Source: Cristatella mucedo
Taxonomy: Eukaryota > Bryozoa > Phylactolaemata > Cristatellidae
Length of the DNA stretch: 64,000 bases
Reading direction: 5' to 3'
Assembly: GCA_009760855.2 (NCBI GenBank)
Contig: WPIO01000029.1
Span: 97,501 to 161,500, forward strand
Position numbers and translations under genes: made by a program. The notes under the pieces are model-generated. The model ran no database searches and was not told the origin of the DNA. It saw nothing but the letters and a program-made list of their open reading frames with translations. Shown piece after piece: positions 54,975 through 64,000 of the stretch. Numbering within the stretch: position 1 is the stretch's first letter; every line of letters starts with the position of its first letter.

Positions 54975-55995
54975 AGCACACAGCTGCCTTACAGAGAACG
55001 CTGTTCGGAGCTAATGCTTAGCGTTTCGCTCAGTAGAACTTACTAATTAAATTTGTATTTCTTTGCCTATTACGTCCTAAGAACATAACATCCTAAATAG
55101 ATGGAAAGTAACCCAGCAAAGCCGGTGTCTTAACGAAGAGTCTCACGACGCCGTTAGACAACTAGCAGGGCTCGAGACAGAACAAAACATCCTCTATCCG
55201 GTTCCTTAACAGGATGGTCACTGAAACTACCATACATTCCTTAGCTTCCTCGCTAGCCACGCAAATGACCGAGTGTCCGGTGGGTGCTCTGCGGTACGTT
55301 TAATTGTAGCGCCCTGCTGACCTTGGCTGAATTTTAGCGAGAACAAGAGCTGTTCGGCGGCGGGCTAGAGCCCCTTTGTCCTGGAGCAGTGAGCCATAGA
55401 GGAGCGTCAGTGCGGTTAGAGAGCAAGAGCTTAAGAGCAAGCCAGGAAGCTCTGAGACCAGCGATGGCGATTCGGCCTTGAGAACTGGTCCGATATTCGT
55501 GGAAGCTGCTGATTGATGTTGGCTGGCCTGTCAATCTTCGCCATCACTCTGTCCAAAAAGAATCGTCTGGAACCCATTCGCCATTCTAGCTGGACAGAAG
55601 GGAAATTCCAGTGGCCTAGTGCCGGTATTAATTCCTCACCGTAATGGGCCCTGGTGTCGGGCCCAATACCACTAAGCTCTTGCCCCATTGTCTCAGCCAA
55701 GTATTTAAGAGTCGAGCGACGCTCGCTCTGCGTCTTTTGTCTTTGGTCTCTTCTGGTCTTCTGTCCGGCTCTGCGCTTCGACGCCGTCGGACTCGTTTCT
55801 CTGAAAGCGAGGGAGGAGGGTGGGCTGTCCACCGACGATAGACGGAACAGGACAAGACAGCGCTAGGAGGATTCGGTGGACTCCACCGAATACGGTCGTA
55901 TCGCGCCCGAGCTGACATTCTGTGTTTCTTTTGTGTTTTGCGTGTGCGCGCTAGCACGTGGTCTCGGCATAGGGATTTGCCGGTGCGAGCTAGGC
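54975..55995. other. Unassigned GC-rich DNA
   Basis: Overlapping open frames on both strands (longest 55832-55431 minus) look like GC-driven open frames. A short palindrome TTCGGTGGACTCCACCGAA lies at 55871. No domain recognised. Confidence 0.4.
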
Positions 55996-55999
55996 GTAG

Positions 56000-56600
56000 T
56001 TGACGTGTGTGGAGGCCTAGTTCTCCGTTTAGGGTTTAGGCTCCAGTTTGAGCTCCGTATATTTGGGTCGTTCCCCAGTATAGATGTAAGTAGCGTAAGT
56101 GTGGAGACGTGTTTACTCCGCAAGAGTGCTTGAGGTGGCGTGTGTGGAGCATTCCTGCCACACTGGTGGAAACCGAGTCCTAGTTCTCCGGTTAGGGTTT
56201 AGGCTCTGGTTCGGGCTCCGTCTATTTGCGTCGTTTCCATTATACACGTAAGCAGCCTTAGTGTGGAGAAGTATTTCCTCCGCAAGAGTGCTTGAGGTGG
56301 CGTGTGTGGAATATTCCTGACGCACTGGTGGAAATGGAGTCCTAGTTCTCCGGTTAGGGTTTAGGCTCCGGTTCGCGCTTCAGTGTGGAGAAGTATTCTC
56401 TCCGCAAGAGTGCTTAGGTTGGTGTGTTTTGGGTATTCCTTCCGTACAGGTGGAAACAAAGTCCTCGTTCTCCGGTTAGGGTTTAGGCTCCGGTTCGCGC
56501 TCAGTGTGGAGAAGTATTCCCTCCGCAAGAGTGTTGGTGCTGTTGAGAACGTGCGAGGAGTGTGGAGATAAAGCTGAACTAGACGCGCAGCGACTTCGTG
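56000..56600. repeat. Tandem repeat (~160 bp unit) with telomere-like motif
   Basis: Four units start with CTAGTTCTCCGGTTAGGGTT (or a variant) at 56018, 56181, 56342 and 56463. The last two are shortened. Each contains GGTTAGGGTTTAGG and a CTCCGCAAGAGTG segment. After the array come GCGAATAAAGTTCAG and a T/C-rich end, so the block may be an LTR or its internal promoter repeats. Confidence 0.8.
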
Positions 56601-56849
56601 CGCTTGCGAATAAAGTTCAGTCAAATCCCCAATTTGTGTGTCTCGCTTTCCAATTCATGCCGCGGACTCACGACCCCCTTTAGTAACGTTAAGTAGTTCG
56701 GCGCCAGGAACGCTCGTTTCGTGGCGGCCAGCTTATTGCGCGTAGGCGCGTACCGAACGGCAGTAGGCGCAAGGTTACGCCGCTAAGTAAGCGGCAGGTC
56801 AAGCCTACTCCGCCGAGCCTTCGGCGTTACATAATTACCTCGCTTATAA

Positions 56850-57438
56850 TTACGTTAATAATAATAATTATAATATTGCACTTGATAAAGCGCCCTCAGA
56901 GAACTTAATCTCTTTCTAGGCGCTTTACATTTGCTGCAAAGTGATACGCAATAGAATAGTAAGTAAAATCATGCTTGAAAAACAAACAAAATGAATAACA
57001 TGGTTAGGGGTTACATGCACTGGGTCAGCATGCAAATGTGGTTAGTGGCAGCATGAACAGTGTCAGCACGCATAAGCACATCGAGGACGAATCACAAGGA
57101 CCCACTAAATGCTGTCCTAAATAGGTATGTTTTTAAGTTTCTTTTAAATGTGGTCAGGTCAGGGGATGTTCTGATGCAGGTCGGGAGGGAGTTCCAGGCT
57201 GTGGGAGCATACGAGCTAAATGCACGGTCTCCAAAGGATTTAAGGTTTGTACGAGGTATTTCTAGACTGTTGGATTCCGAAAAGCGAGTGGTACGATGCT
57301 TTGCCTGATGGGGTAGTATATCTGAAAGATAGGCTGGAGCCATAGAATGAAGAGACCTAAAAGTGAGCGACAAAACCTTGAAGTCAATCCGTTGCTTGAC
57401 TGGTAACCAGTGCAGGTCGGCGAGAAGTGGAGTAATGC
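56850..57438 (-). mobile_element. CR1/L2-like LINE 3' end, long open frame
   Basis: Reverse strand 57373-57092 is an open frame: MSLTFRSLHSMAPAYLSDIL, NSLEIPRTNLKSFGDRAFSS, WNSLPTCIRTSPDLTTFKRN. Then 3' UTR and AAT repeats at 56850. Few mutations versus the 3185 copy, so relatively young. Confidence 0.8.
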
Positions 57439-57739
57439 GTAAGCCATCAATACTGCAGATTGGATTTCCATCACATCCGGATTTTCAAAAGGCAACTTGG
57501 AATACTATTCGGTTTTATGACCCGTTTCACTACAATTATCATTCAATAAAATTCTATTTGGAAGTACAGCTGGTTGACATTGGCAGAAAAATGATAGGCT
57601 TCGTGGGCCCACTTTTTCTATGGCACTGGTAAAGTTGGGAACCGAAGGCAGGACTCTGCCTAATTTTACCTGTATGCTTGACCCACCGATAGACATTACA
57701 CATCGTCAAGCACTCGTATTTTTTTTTTACTGATGAATG

Positions 57740-59100
57740 ACATCATATGCTGCTACGATGACTCTCCCCAAGCGCTGCTAGACTTATCAGCTGCCTTCGA
57801 CAACATTGGTCACGATATCTTACTCGAGCAATTGAAAACAACGACCGGTCTGGGAGACGAGGCACTGGCGTGGTTTAAACCATACTTGTCCGATCGTGTC
57901 CAATCCATATCGTGAGGATCAGGTCTCATCCACCGGACCAGTCACCTGTGGAGTCCCTTAAGGACGGGCCTTCCTCAGTACTTTGCTGTTTTCCATTTTA
58001 ATCAAACCTCTTGGAAAAGTAATTCAGGTCCATGGAATAAGATATCACCTTTACACTGACGATACTCAACTGTATTTGTCATTTAAACTGTCGGATCTGC
58101 TGCAGCGACTGGTGATAAACTGAATACTTGCATTGCTGACATTCGATCTGGGATGTCAGCAAATTTCATTAACAAAACTACGATTAAACAGAACTGCTAA
58201 TCAAAGGACGCCATAAGCGCATGGCTGGACTAGAAGGCTGGGCTATTCTATTAGATGATTTTGTCGTGCAACTACCACTATGCGCTCGGAATTTAGGCGT
58301 CGTCTTCGATGGCTGCCTAAATTTTAAGATTCATTACGAAGACTGCCTCGACAGCTGTCCATCACTTCCGATCCCTATCTAAGATTAGATTAGTTAGGAA
58401 ATGTCTTCCAAGGTGACTTACAAAAAATTTAACTAGCTCCTTAGTTCAGTCTCGGCTAGATCATTGTGATACCATTTTGGCTGGGCTATTGAAAAAAAGC
58501 CACATCGTCTCTGCAGCAGGCAATGAATATGGCTGCAAGGCTAGTTTACAAATCCCGAGAGGTTTGACTGTGTTTCCTTTACTGAAAGAGCTAGGGTGGC
58601 TGCTTGTTGATCAACGGATATAGAGCAAAGTTCTTAGGCTGATCCACAAAGACCGCCACGGCTTGGCTCCTCCATGCCTCTTGCTGAACTGCTGTACCAG
58701 TTTCAGCCTCATCGTGTCCTCTGGTTCCCCGCTCGGACAATAAATTAGCTGTTCCATTCCTCCGCTTGAAGACCGTTGGTGACAGAAGCCTTTGCTCTGC
58801 AGGTCCAAGGCTGTGGAACTCACTTCCATGATTCTTAAGCAACGACAACTACTCTCATTCAGCCGACTATGGCACATCCTTCCATATGTCCTGAGCTGCG
58901 ACTTCCATGCTACTCACTACCGCAACTGCTCTCCTGACTCAGCTATGCTTCTCACTTTCTTTTTGTTTCGTGAGATGAAGTCTGTAGGCTATCAAATGTG
59001 CACCGGAAGCCGATTAGGAAGAGAGTGCACTAAACAAAGCTCGCCTGTGTAAAAGCCACGGTCTTTGTGGAGTTGCAGACGGAAATACATTACATTACAT
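57740..59100 (+). mobile_element. Second LINE family (ATTACAT tail)
   Basis: RT blocks [55 protein letters not shown], and a C-terminal part ending in the conserved 3' end 'CGGAAATACATTACATTACATCA' region. It differs from the first family in its 3' UTR and tail. Three truncated antisense copies elsewhere share the last ~250 bp. Confidence 0.75.
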
Positions 59101-59104
59101 CAGG

Positions 59105-60515
59105 TACGTTTGGCTGAACTATGCACATAAATTACTAAGTAGCCATAGTTGTGGTTTTTTCTGGTAGCTTAGTTCTGAAAGTCTGTTTTGAACCAGCTAA
59201 TTCGTGGCTTTTATCACTACTTCTTGTACACAGAACTTCCCCATTAGCGTTCGGAGGGCGTAGGGTCATTGACAAAATTACCCTCACCCGACTAAGAAGC
59301 CGACTTCCAGCTGGGCAACTACTGAGTTTGCCCATGACGCTGCCACAGCTGACATCGAATAATCGTTATTAGCCTGGCCTCTACTCGAAACCAGCGTCCG
59401 AAGGGGAAGGCCATACAGACCCCGAATTAGCTGTAGCTAACTTGATACTGATGGGCGGCACTGTCGAGGAACCGGACTTCTTTGAAGGGAGAGCTAGCCT
59501 TGACTTGGAGAGGGAGGGGGTCGGCCGGCTGTTTCAATTGGAGGCAAGCCGGCAGGTAAGCTCCGGCAGAGTTAGGATTTTATGGACAGGCCACGTGTCT
59601 TTGAAAGATCTAACTGCATTTTTTAAGTCCAAGACACAATATTGGAATACATATACTATTTTTAGGAATCAAGTAAGCAGATCACAGGATACAAAACGCT
59701 TGTGAATTTCTGGGAGCAGCACATAAGCACGGTTTCCAAGTGGGCTGCAAACAGCTGAAGTGTTTATGAAGAGACTCACGAGTAAACAGTTGCAATCATT
59801 GATCCTATAAGGTCTAGTGAACTGACAAACACATCAAATCAATGCCATGACAGGGATATATCTTCTCAATTCTTACGGAAAAGGTCAAAACACCCTAATC
59901 ATCATACAAGAGCTACAAAGTCGACCAAAGTAAACACTAAGCTTGCTCACGGCACGAGGCTAAATGGATGCTGTTGCTATAAGGTATACAGCCTATACAT
60001 GTGTGAAAGCACATCGAGCGCATGTCTGCAAAATGCTGACCGCACACTAACAATACACTACCGAGTGCTTATATTAGGTGAAGGTAATCCAAGCGAAAGA
60101 TGTTTGTCTTCTTACAGTAATAACGATGTGACATCAAAGCAGCGATACAACTTGGTATCCAATACATATTAACTATGAGCAACAATGACAGCTTAGGTCG
60201 CAATGAAGCTTGATTGCATTGTGAGAGCTACACTGTGCACTGCGACCACAAACACGTCTCACAGGTAGAAGGTTGCCTCGAGGGTGGCATGAAGTGAATT
60301 TGTATAGGAATGGAAAAGATGCCACAGGAAATCATTAGCAAGTAGTCATTATTAGGTCATAGTAGATGAATAATTGATAGGAGGCCATCGTCAGCACCTA
60401 ATGCAGTAGTCAATGACAGACAGCAGAACTGCTTCAGAAAATTTCGAACAGTTAACGGTTATGGTGTACACGTAGTCAAACGAAATCACGACGAAGAAAT
60501 GAGCGAGCACTATGC
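59105..60515. other. 3' flank of HDAC6, no recognised gene
   Basis: Expected to hold the HDAC6 3' UTR immediately below 60519. The frame at 59442-59705 has no recognisable domain and lies on the opposite strand. Confidence 0.5.
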
Positions 60516-60518
60516 AAA

Positions 60519-63500
60519 TCAATTTCTACCAAATTTGCATTGGTAGGCAGATTCTTTAGCTGGTTCCAGGATCTAAAACACCACACAACAGATCTTAAGT
60601 AACGCATCGGTTATAAATGCCGACTGCAAGCAAGCCATAAATTGCCACATTCAGCAACCACAGATTACCGTATTGTTCACATATGCCTCGCAGGCATAGC
60701 ACCAAACTGAAAAGTCCGAGAAACTAAGCACTATATTATGCCCTTCAGAACCATCATTGCAATGCTGAACCATGTGTCCGTTGATGAAGCGACTGCAGAG
60801 AACCTACTCAGAAATACAAGATAAGGTCGGTATACTATGCCACAGGCTAGGAGCAACTACTTAAGGTTAATTAATGCACATACCCTATACACAAACGCAT
60901 GCATCACCCCACCCGATGTGCATGCAAAACTCGAATCAATGTATGAGGCTGCAGTGCAAACGAAGGACACGAGGAGGGCCACGGTGCTGGATAACCACCT
61001 TGTAGCATTGCAGGCACACCCAGTTCTCAAGCGTGGACCCGCACTCCTCACAGGCCTGACTGGTATTCAGACCGTAGACAGGAACTGGCCTCACTGAGCT
61101 ATTCAGATGCTCGCACCATGTCAGTGGTGTCACAGCAAACATCTCCAGCGGTACCTACAAACAAAAGATGAGTTGCATTTGGACACTGGCTAGCACCCGG
61201 TGCCAGTGTTAAGATCGGGATGTGAGGATGCCTACCCCAGCCTATGGCAGAGCCTCACCTAAATGTTGTTGTCTGCCCCCCCAGGCTGGGGGCCCCTGCC
61301 GACTTTGACTAGCCAATCAGAGCGTAACGTTACTACTGCTAGGTGCCAGCAAAAACGCTAGCCAATCGGTGCGCAGCGTTTCTGAGCTACAGACGATGCA
61401 AGCTCCGGTTAGGGTCAACGTCTGCGACTGAAGTTGATTATTAAACGTAGTGGAGTTCTGTTGCGTCCGAGTGCTCAAAGTCGTTTGCTGTTTAGCAATA
61501 CTTGCACACTCACGCTCACAACGGCTAAAAACTTTTTTTCTAACTCGTGACCTACTGCCGACAGAGCAGTCAGAGAAGACCGCGACTGCTGCCTGCTGCC
61601 ACTACCTGGCCACCGCAGGCACCCAGCAACTCTTCGACGGCAGCCTTGTGCGCACGGGAAGTGTGCTGCTGATGCTCGTGCTGCACGTCATCTTGCTTAT
61701 GCGATTTGCCGCCAGCAGTCGGCTCACGAGCGGCTTCAGGTTCCTCGTTGCCATGCTGTGGCTGAACAAAAGGTTCGCCACAGGTGGTGGCAGCAGCAGC
61801 TGCACCAGCTACAACGATGACAGCACCGGGTCGCCCTCGAGTCGGTCTCGTCCTAGTGCCCGGTTCAGCGGCTCACAGACAGAAATACATGCTCCAGCAG
61901 CACGGCTGAGATGCACAACCATTCGTGCAACTTGATACGATCAGCAGCCTCGGCCTACCTGAAGCTGGGGCAGCAGTGATACAGCCGACTCGCTTTGTGT
62001 CTGAACCCGACGTGGAACTCGGGTCGTCGAGGCCTGCTGATTGCAGAAGCCCAGACAGTGCGATGACATCGTCAGTGGGGACTTGAGCACTAGAAGGACG
62101 ATAGATCAAGTCAAATGGTGCGGGGGGGGGGGGGCGGGGGGAGGAGAAGAGAGAAGAAAACCCGCAAAAACTAAGGGAGGCTACTACGGTCGAGCGACCG
62201 AGACAGACATTTAGCAAGCCTGCAACTAGCAGGCTTGCTCTTACCTAGGAGGTGTAATGGCCACCTTCGAGTCATCTTCCTTCGAGTCATCTGCTTTCTG
62301 TTTCTTGGCAATACTTTCATAAGATGCACGTCTTGCAGCAGCAAAGTTCACTGAACCATAAAGTACCAGCTCCAGCCCATGCGAACGAGGCACTCTTGTT
62401 TGCACACGTGCTAGCTTCGCAAAGCAGCAATATAAGATTCTCAGAACAGTCATTACAGCACCTTAATCAGAAAAATCGCAACATTTACCTCGGTAACGAA
62501 GGCTACGCCAGTACTGTTGATGCACATCTAATACATTGCATATCGTCTCCACAGCACTAAAAGAAACCATTTGCTTTGCAACTAACAATTGCGCCGACCG
62601 GTAGACATTCAAAAGGTCTACATCTCTGGCAATCACAAATGCAAAATCACAGACTTCCCAGCATGCACCAACGAATGAAGTGCCACCAATAGTTAATCGA
62701 TATGCTAGAGCCAGTGACTTCTCGCCTTTAGCTTCGGAGGAAACTTGTCACAATTGTCGAGGGCGATGCAACACCCTCTTTTCTCTCCCTAGAGCTACAA
62801 CACCCCCAGGGGAGCTAGGTGCAAAGTAAATCCGTTATAAGATTTGGCCGAGTCTTTTTTAAGGCTCGTGCCTATGGACGACTCAGCAAATGCCACGTCA
62901 TAACTAGCTCTGAGATTCAGTCGGGTCCTCTCGCTCCATCAACGTCAAGGTAATGAATAAATTAACGAACAGGCTCTGCTCAGAAATAAATAAGAGTGCA
63001 CCAATAGGAATTACTACTATGGGCAGCCAATATGACTATTGCTCACAACATCATAAGAACCACGAGAGAGTGAGAGAGAGAGAGGCTGTGTGATGATGGG
63101 TGTGGCCACAACTCACAGACAAGACAAACAGGCAGGCCATCCAAGTTCGTTTCTTCTCCAACACATAACACACAGGTGATGATGACTTTATGGTAGGAAA
63201 TCGTAAACTACTGGCTGCATTTAAACGATCAAACTTTTTTATGACCATTTCTCCAACTAGATACATCAACAAACTTTCCAACTAGATACATCAACAAAGG
63301 AATTAAGCCAAGATCCACTAAGGAGCATTAAGAACGTCAGAGGACGTCGCCCGATAATGTGGTAATTGAACCGAGTAAGGGCAAGCAAGGTTAAAGCCCA
63401 AATTCACATATAAATAATTGGCCCAGCAATGTTTTTGGCTGCTACGCTAGACCCCTGCTCTCACGTGGCCTGCCAACTTTTCCATAAATATGCAGTTCGT

Positions 63501-63867
63501 TAAGACTGGGCCCTACTAAGTATTTTTCCCTTAACCAATGTTGGCATTTAAGAGGAAAACGTCTAAACACACCCCCTGCATGGAGGCACGCTCGACTAGT
63601 GAAATTCACACACCCAGGCGGTATCCTGCCACATACTGCCTCCTGCCAGAATCAAACCTGCAGCTTCAGCACGTGATGCTGCTCGACTGGAATCGAGGCT
63701 GCGGCAGGGGCTCACCGAGCCCAGAGGTAGCGCTAGGTAGCCAGCCATAGCAGAGAAGCTCACCTGTCCTTGGGCACAGCAGACAACAGCTGCGGGCAGG
63801 TTCCGCCAAGCAGCACGTGCACGCACGTGGCAAACGCCTCGGATATAGCTGATAGATTGTAGCCACC
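60519..63867 (-). CDS. HDAC6: HDAC6, C-terminal half (seven 3' exons)
   Basis: Histone deacetylase 6 is a class IIb, mostly cytoplasmic lysine deacetylase (tubulin and other substrates) that also binds free ubiquitin C-termini. Minus-strand exons: 63867-63764, 62556-62489, 62350-62245, 61852-61606, 61154-60999, 60803-60669, 60572-60519 (TGA). Each is bounded by AG and GT, and all intron phases agree (2,1,2,0,0,0); together they give 870 nt, or 289 residues plus stop. The product starts at the GGYN catalytic-tyrosine motif and the following helix, continues through a short helix like HDAC6 'YWRSLR', a basic segment, a His/Glu-rich linker, and a complete ZnF-UBP domain ending in AKESAYQCKFGRN. 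The upstream exons lie beyond the window edge. No stop or frameshift is seen, so this copy looks functional. HDAC10 is excluded by the ZnF-UBP. Confidence 0.9.
60669..61154 (-). CDS. HDAC6: HDAC6 exons: ZnF-UBP ubiquitin-binding zinc finger
   Basis: Exons 61154-60999 and 60803-60669 join in phase 0 to form the ZnF-UBP (BUZ) domain. Visible zinc ligands are W-C-E-H, C-E-E-C and C-L-Q-C in the first exon, and the histidines of SRFINGHMVQH plus EGH in the second. The arginine of SRF and the W and Y of VWCYAC are the positions that grip the ubiquitin C-terminal Gly-Gly in known structures, so ubiquitin binding is probably retained. The final exon (60572-60519) adds 17 residues and the stop. Confidence 0.9.
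61200..61560 (+). other. Possible solo LTR in HDAC6 intron
   Basis: The intron between 61155 and 61605 contains a compact GC-rich block with two similar CCAAT-type segments (AGCCAATC near 61312 and 61359), an ATTAAA at about 61440 and a T-rich end. This resembles an LTR promoter and poly(A) region. No coding or target-site duplication was recognised, so the assignment is tentative. Confidence 0.3.
61606..61852 (-). CDS. HDAC6: HDAC6 exon: disordered His/Glu-rich linker
   Basis: This 247-nt frame without stops (one carried base plus 82 codons) lies between a CACTAG acceptor and a CAG|GTAGTG donor. It is alanine-rich at first, then acidic and rich in His and Gln, as expected of the disordered region before the ZnF-UBP. 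The acceptor was chosen because it is the one that restores phase with the preceding exon. Upstream alternatives would break phase. Confidence 0.6.
62245..62350 (-). CDS. HDAC6: HDAC6 exon: basic linker
   Basis: This 106-nt exon (entry phase 1, exit phase 2) encodes a basic, low-complexity linker containing ARRASYESIAKKQKADDSKE and a short repeated DDSK block. It has no recognisable domain. It is assigned to HDAC6 because the flanking splice sites (TTCAG, GTAAGA) and both phases fit. Confidence 0.65.
62489..62556 (-). CDS. HDAC6: HDAC6 exon: post-catalytic helix
   Basis: This 68-nt exon (entry phase 2, exit phase 1) reads AVETICNVLDVHQQYWRSLR. It matches the helix that follows the catalytic domain in HDAC6 orthologues ('I..T...HR.YW.SL'). 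Acceptor CTTTTAG and donor GTAAAT are both present. It bridges the phases of its neighbours exactly. Confidence 0.85.
62560..63760 (-). other. HDAC6 intron
   Basis: Intron between the GGYN exon and the post-catalytic-helix exon. Contains a (GA)n run at 63065-63085 and no recognised exon; the phase match across it (2 to 2) argues that none is missing. Confidence 0.6.
63764..63867 (-). CDS. HDAC6: HDAC6 exon: end of deacetylase domain (GGYN)
   Basis: The exon opens in phase 0 directly after a TTTTAG acceptor with GGYNLSAISEAFATCVHVLL. It closes in phase 2 at a GTGAGC donor. GGYN carries the catalytic tyrosine of class II HDACs, and the intron just before GG is a usual place for a break in this family. 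The next exon supplies one base to complete a serine codon, matching the phase. Confidence 0.9.
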
Positions 63868-64000
63868 CTAAAACAGCCGAGCACTGCACAGGCTGGAACT
63901 CGGCAGGACGTGTACTAGCTACTGGACAACTAGGGTTTTTCACTCGGTTCACGACAGACAAAACGACAGCTCAAGGTCAACAGCTCTACAAGCACAGGAT

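Noticed and set aside
56690-56740. Retroviral primer-binding site (TGGCGCCGAAC on the minus strand)
   Set aside because: No LTR with matching orientation could be delimited next to it.
61450-61935. 161-codon plus-strand frame
   Set aside because: Antisense of the HDAC6 linker exon at 61852-61606, whose minus frame and splice sites fit the gene model.
60519-63867. Assigning this gene to HDAC10
   Set aside because: A complete ZnF-UBP domain follows the deacetylase end, which is diagnostic of HDAC6.

Overview
The window is animal nuclear DNA. Its only clear host coding signal is spliced and belongs to histone deacetylase 6 (HDAC6), a metazoan-type gene with exon boundaries and GT..AG introns on the minus strand. 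Almost everything else is mobile DNA typical of an invertebrate genome: dozens of 3' pieces of a CR1/L2-like LINE with an (ATT)n tail, a second LINE, a tRNA-headed SINE, short-LTR Ty3/gypsy copies, an R2/NeSL-like LINE end, a very long ATCC microsatellite and one large virus-like DNA transposon. The species cannot be fixed from the sequence alone.

Layout. 1-4.8 kb: LINE debris. 4.9-16 kb, minus strand: a damaged copy of the 5' half of an HDAC6-like gene (four catalytic-domain exons plus a possible first coding exon), with LINEs and the 8.5-9.3 kb ATCC array in its introns. 16-26 kb: repeats and unassigned DNA. 25.9-32.7 kb: R2/NeSL-like end, a 5'-truncated gypsy copy, and a gypsy copy with both LTRs that keeps gag, RNase H and integrase remnants but has lost protease and RT. 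33.35-53.95 kb: an AT-rich, decayed Polinton/Maverick (adintovirus-like) element. 54-60.5 kb: LINEs and a tandem repeat with telomere-like motifs. 60.5-63.9 kb, minus strand: seven phase-compatible exons encoding the C-terminal half of HDAC6 (end of the catalytic domain, linker, ubiquitin-binding zinc finger, stop codon).

The Polinton-type element is the main biological system. The integrase remnant lies at the left end and the protein-primed DNA polymerase B at the right end, the usual architecture. Between them are an adenain-like protease, a capsid gene resembling the F54H12.2-like family, a phospholipase A2-like gene with a GPGT loop, a YqaJ-like nuclease remnant, two fibre-like genes with a repeated phage-like motif on opposite strands, a small zinc-ribbon gene, an HNH-AP2 endonuclease and several small putative virion genes. 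Every large gene has stops or frameshifts, and host LINEs and a SINE have inserted into it, so it is an old integrated copy. No packaging ATPase and no terminal inverted repeats were recognised.

The two HDAC6 pieces lie in the same orientation with the 3' half upstream of the 5' half. That is the order expected of tandem copies, now about 45 kb apart with the Polinton between them. Gene models were read by eye; splice sites are inferred from GT/AG, phase and family similarity.
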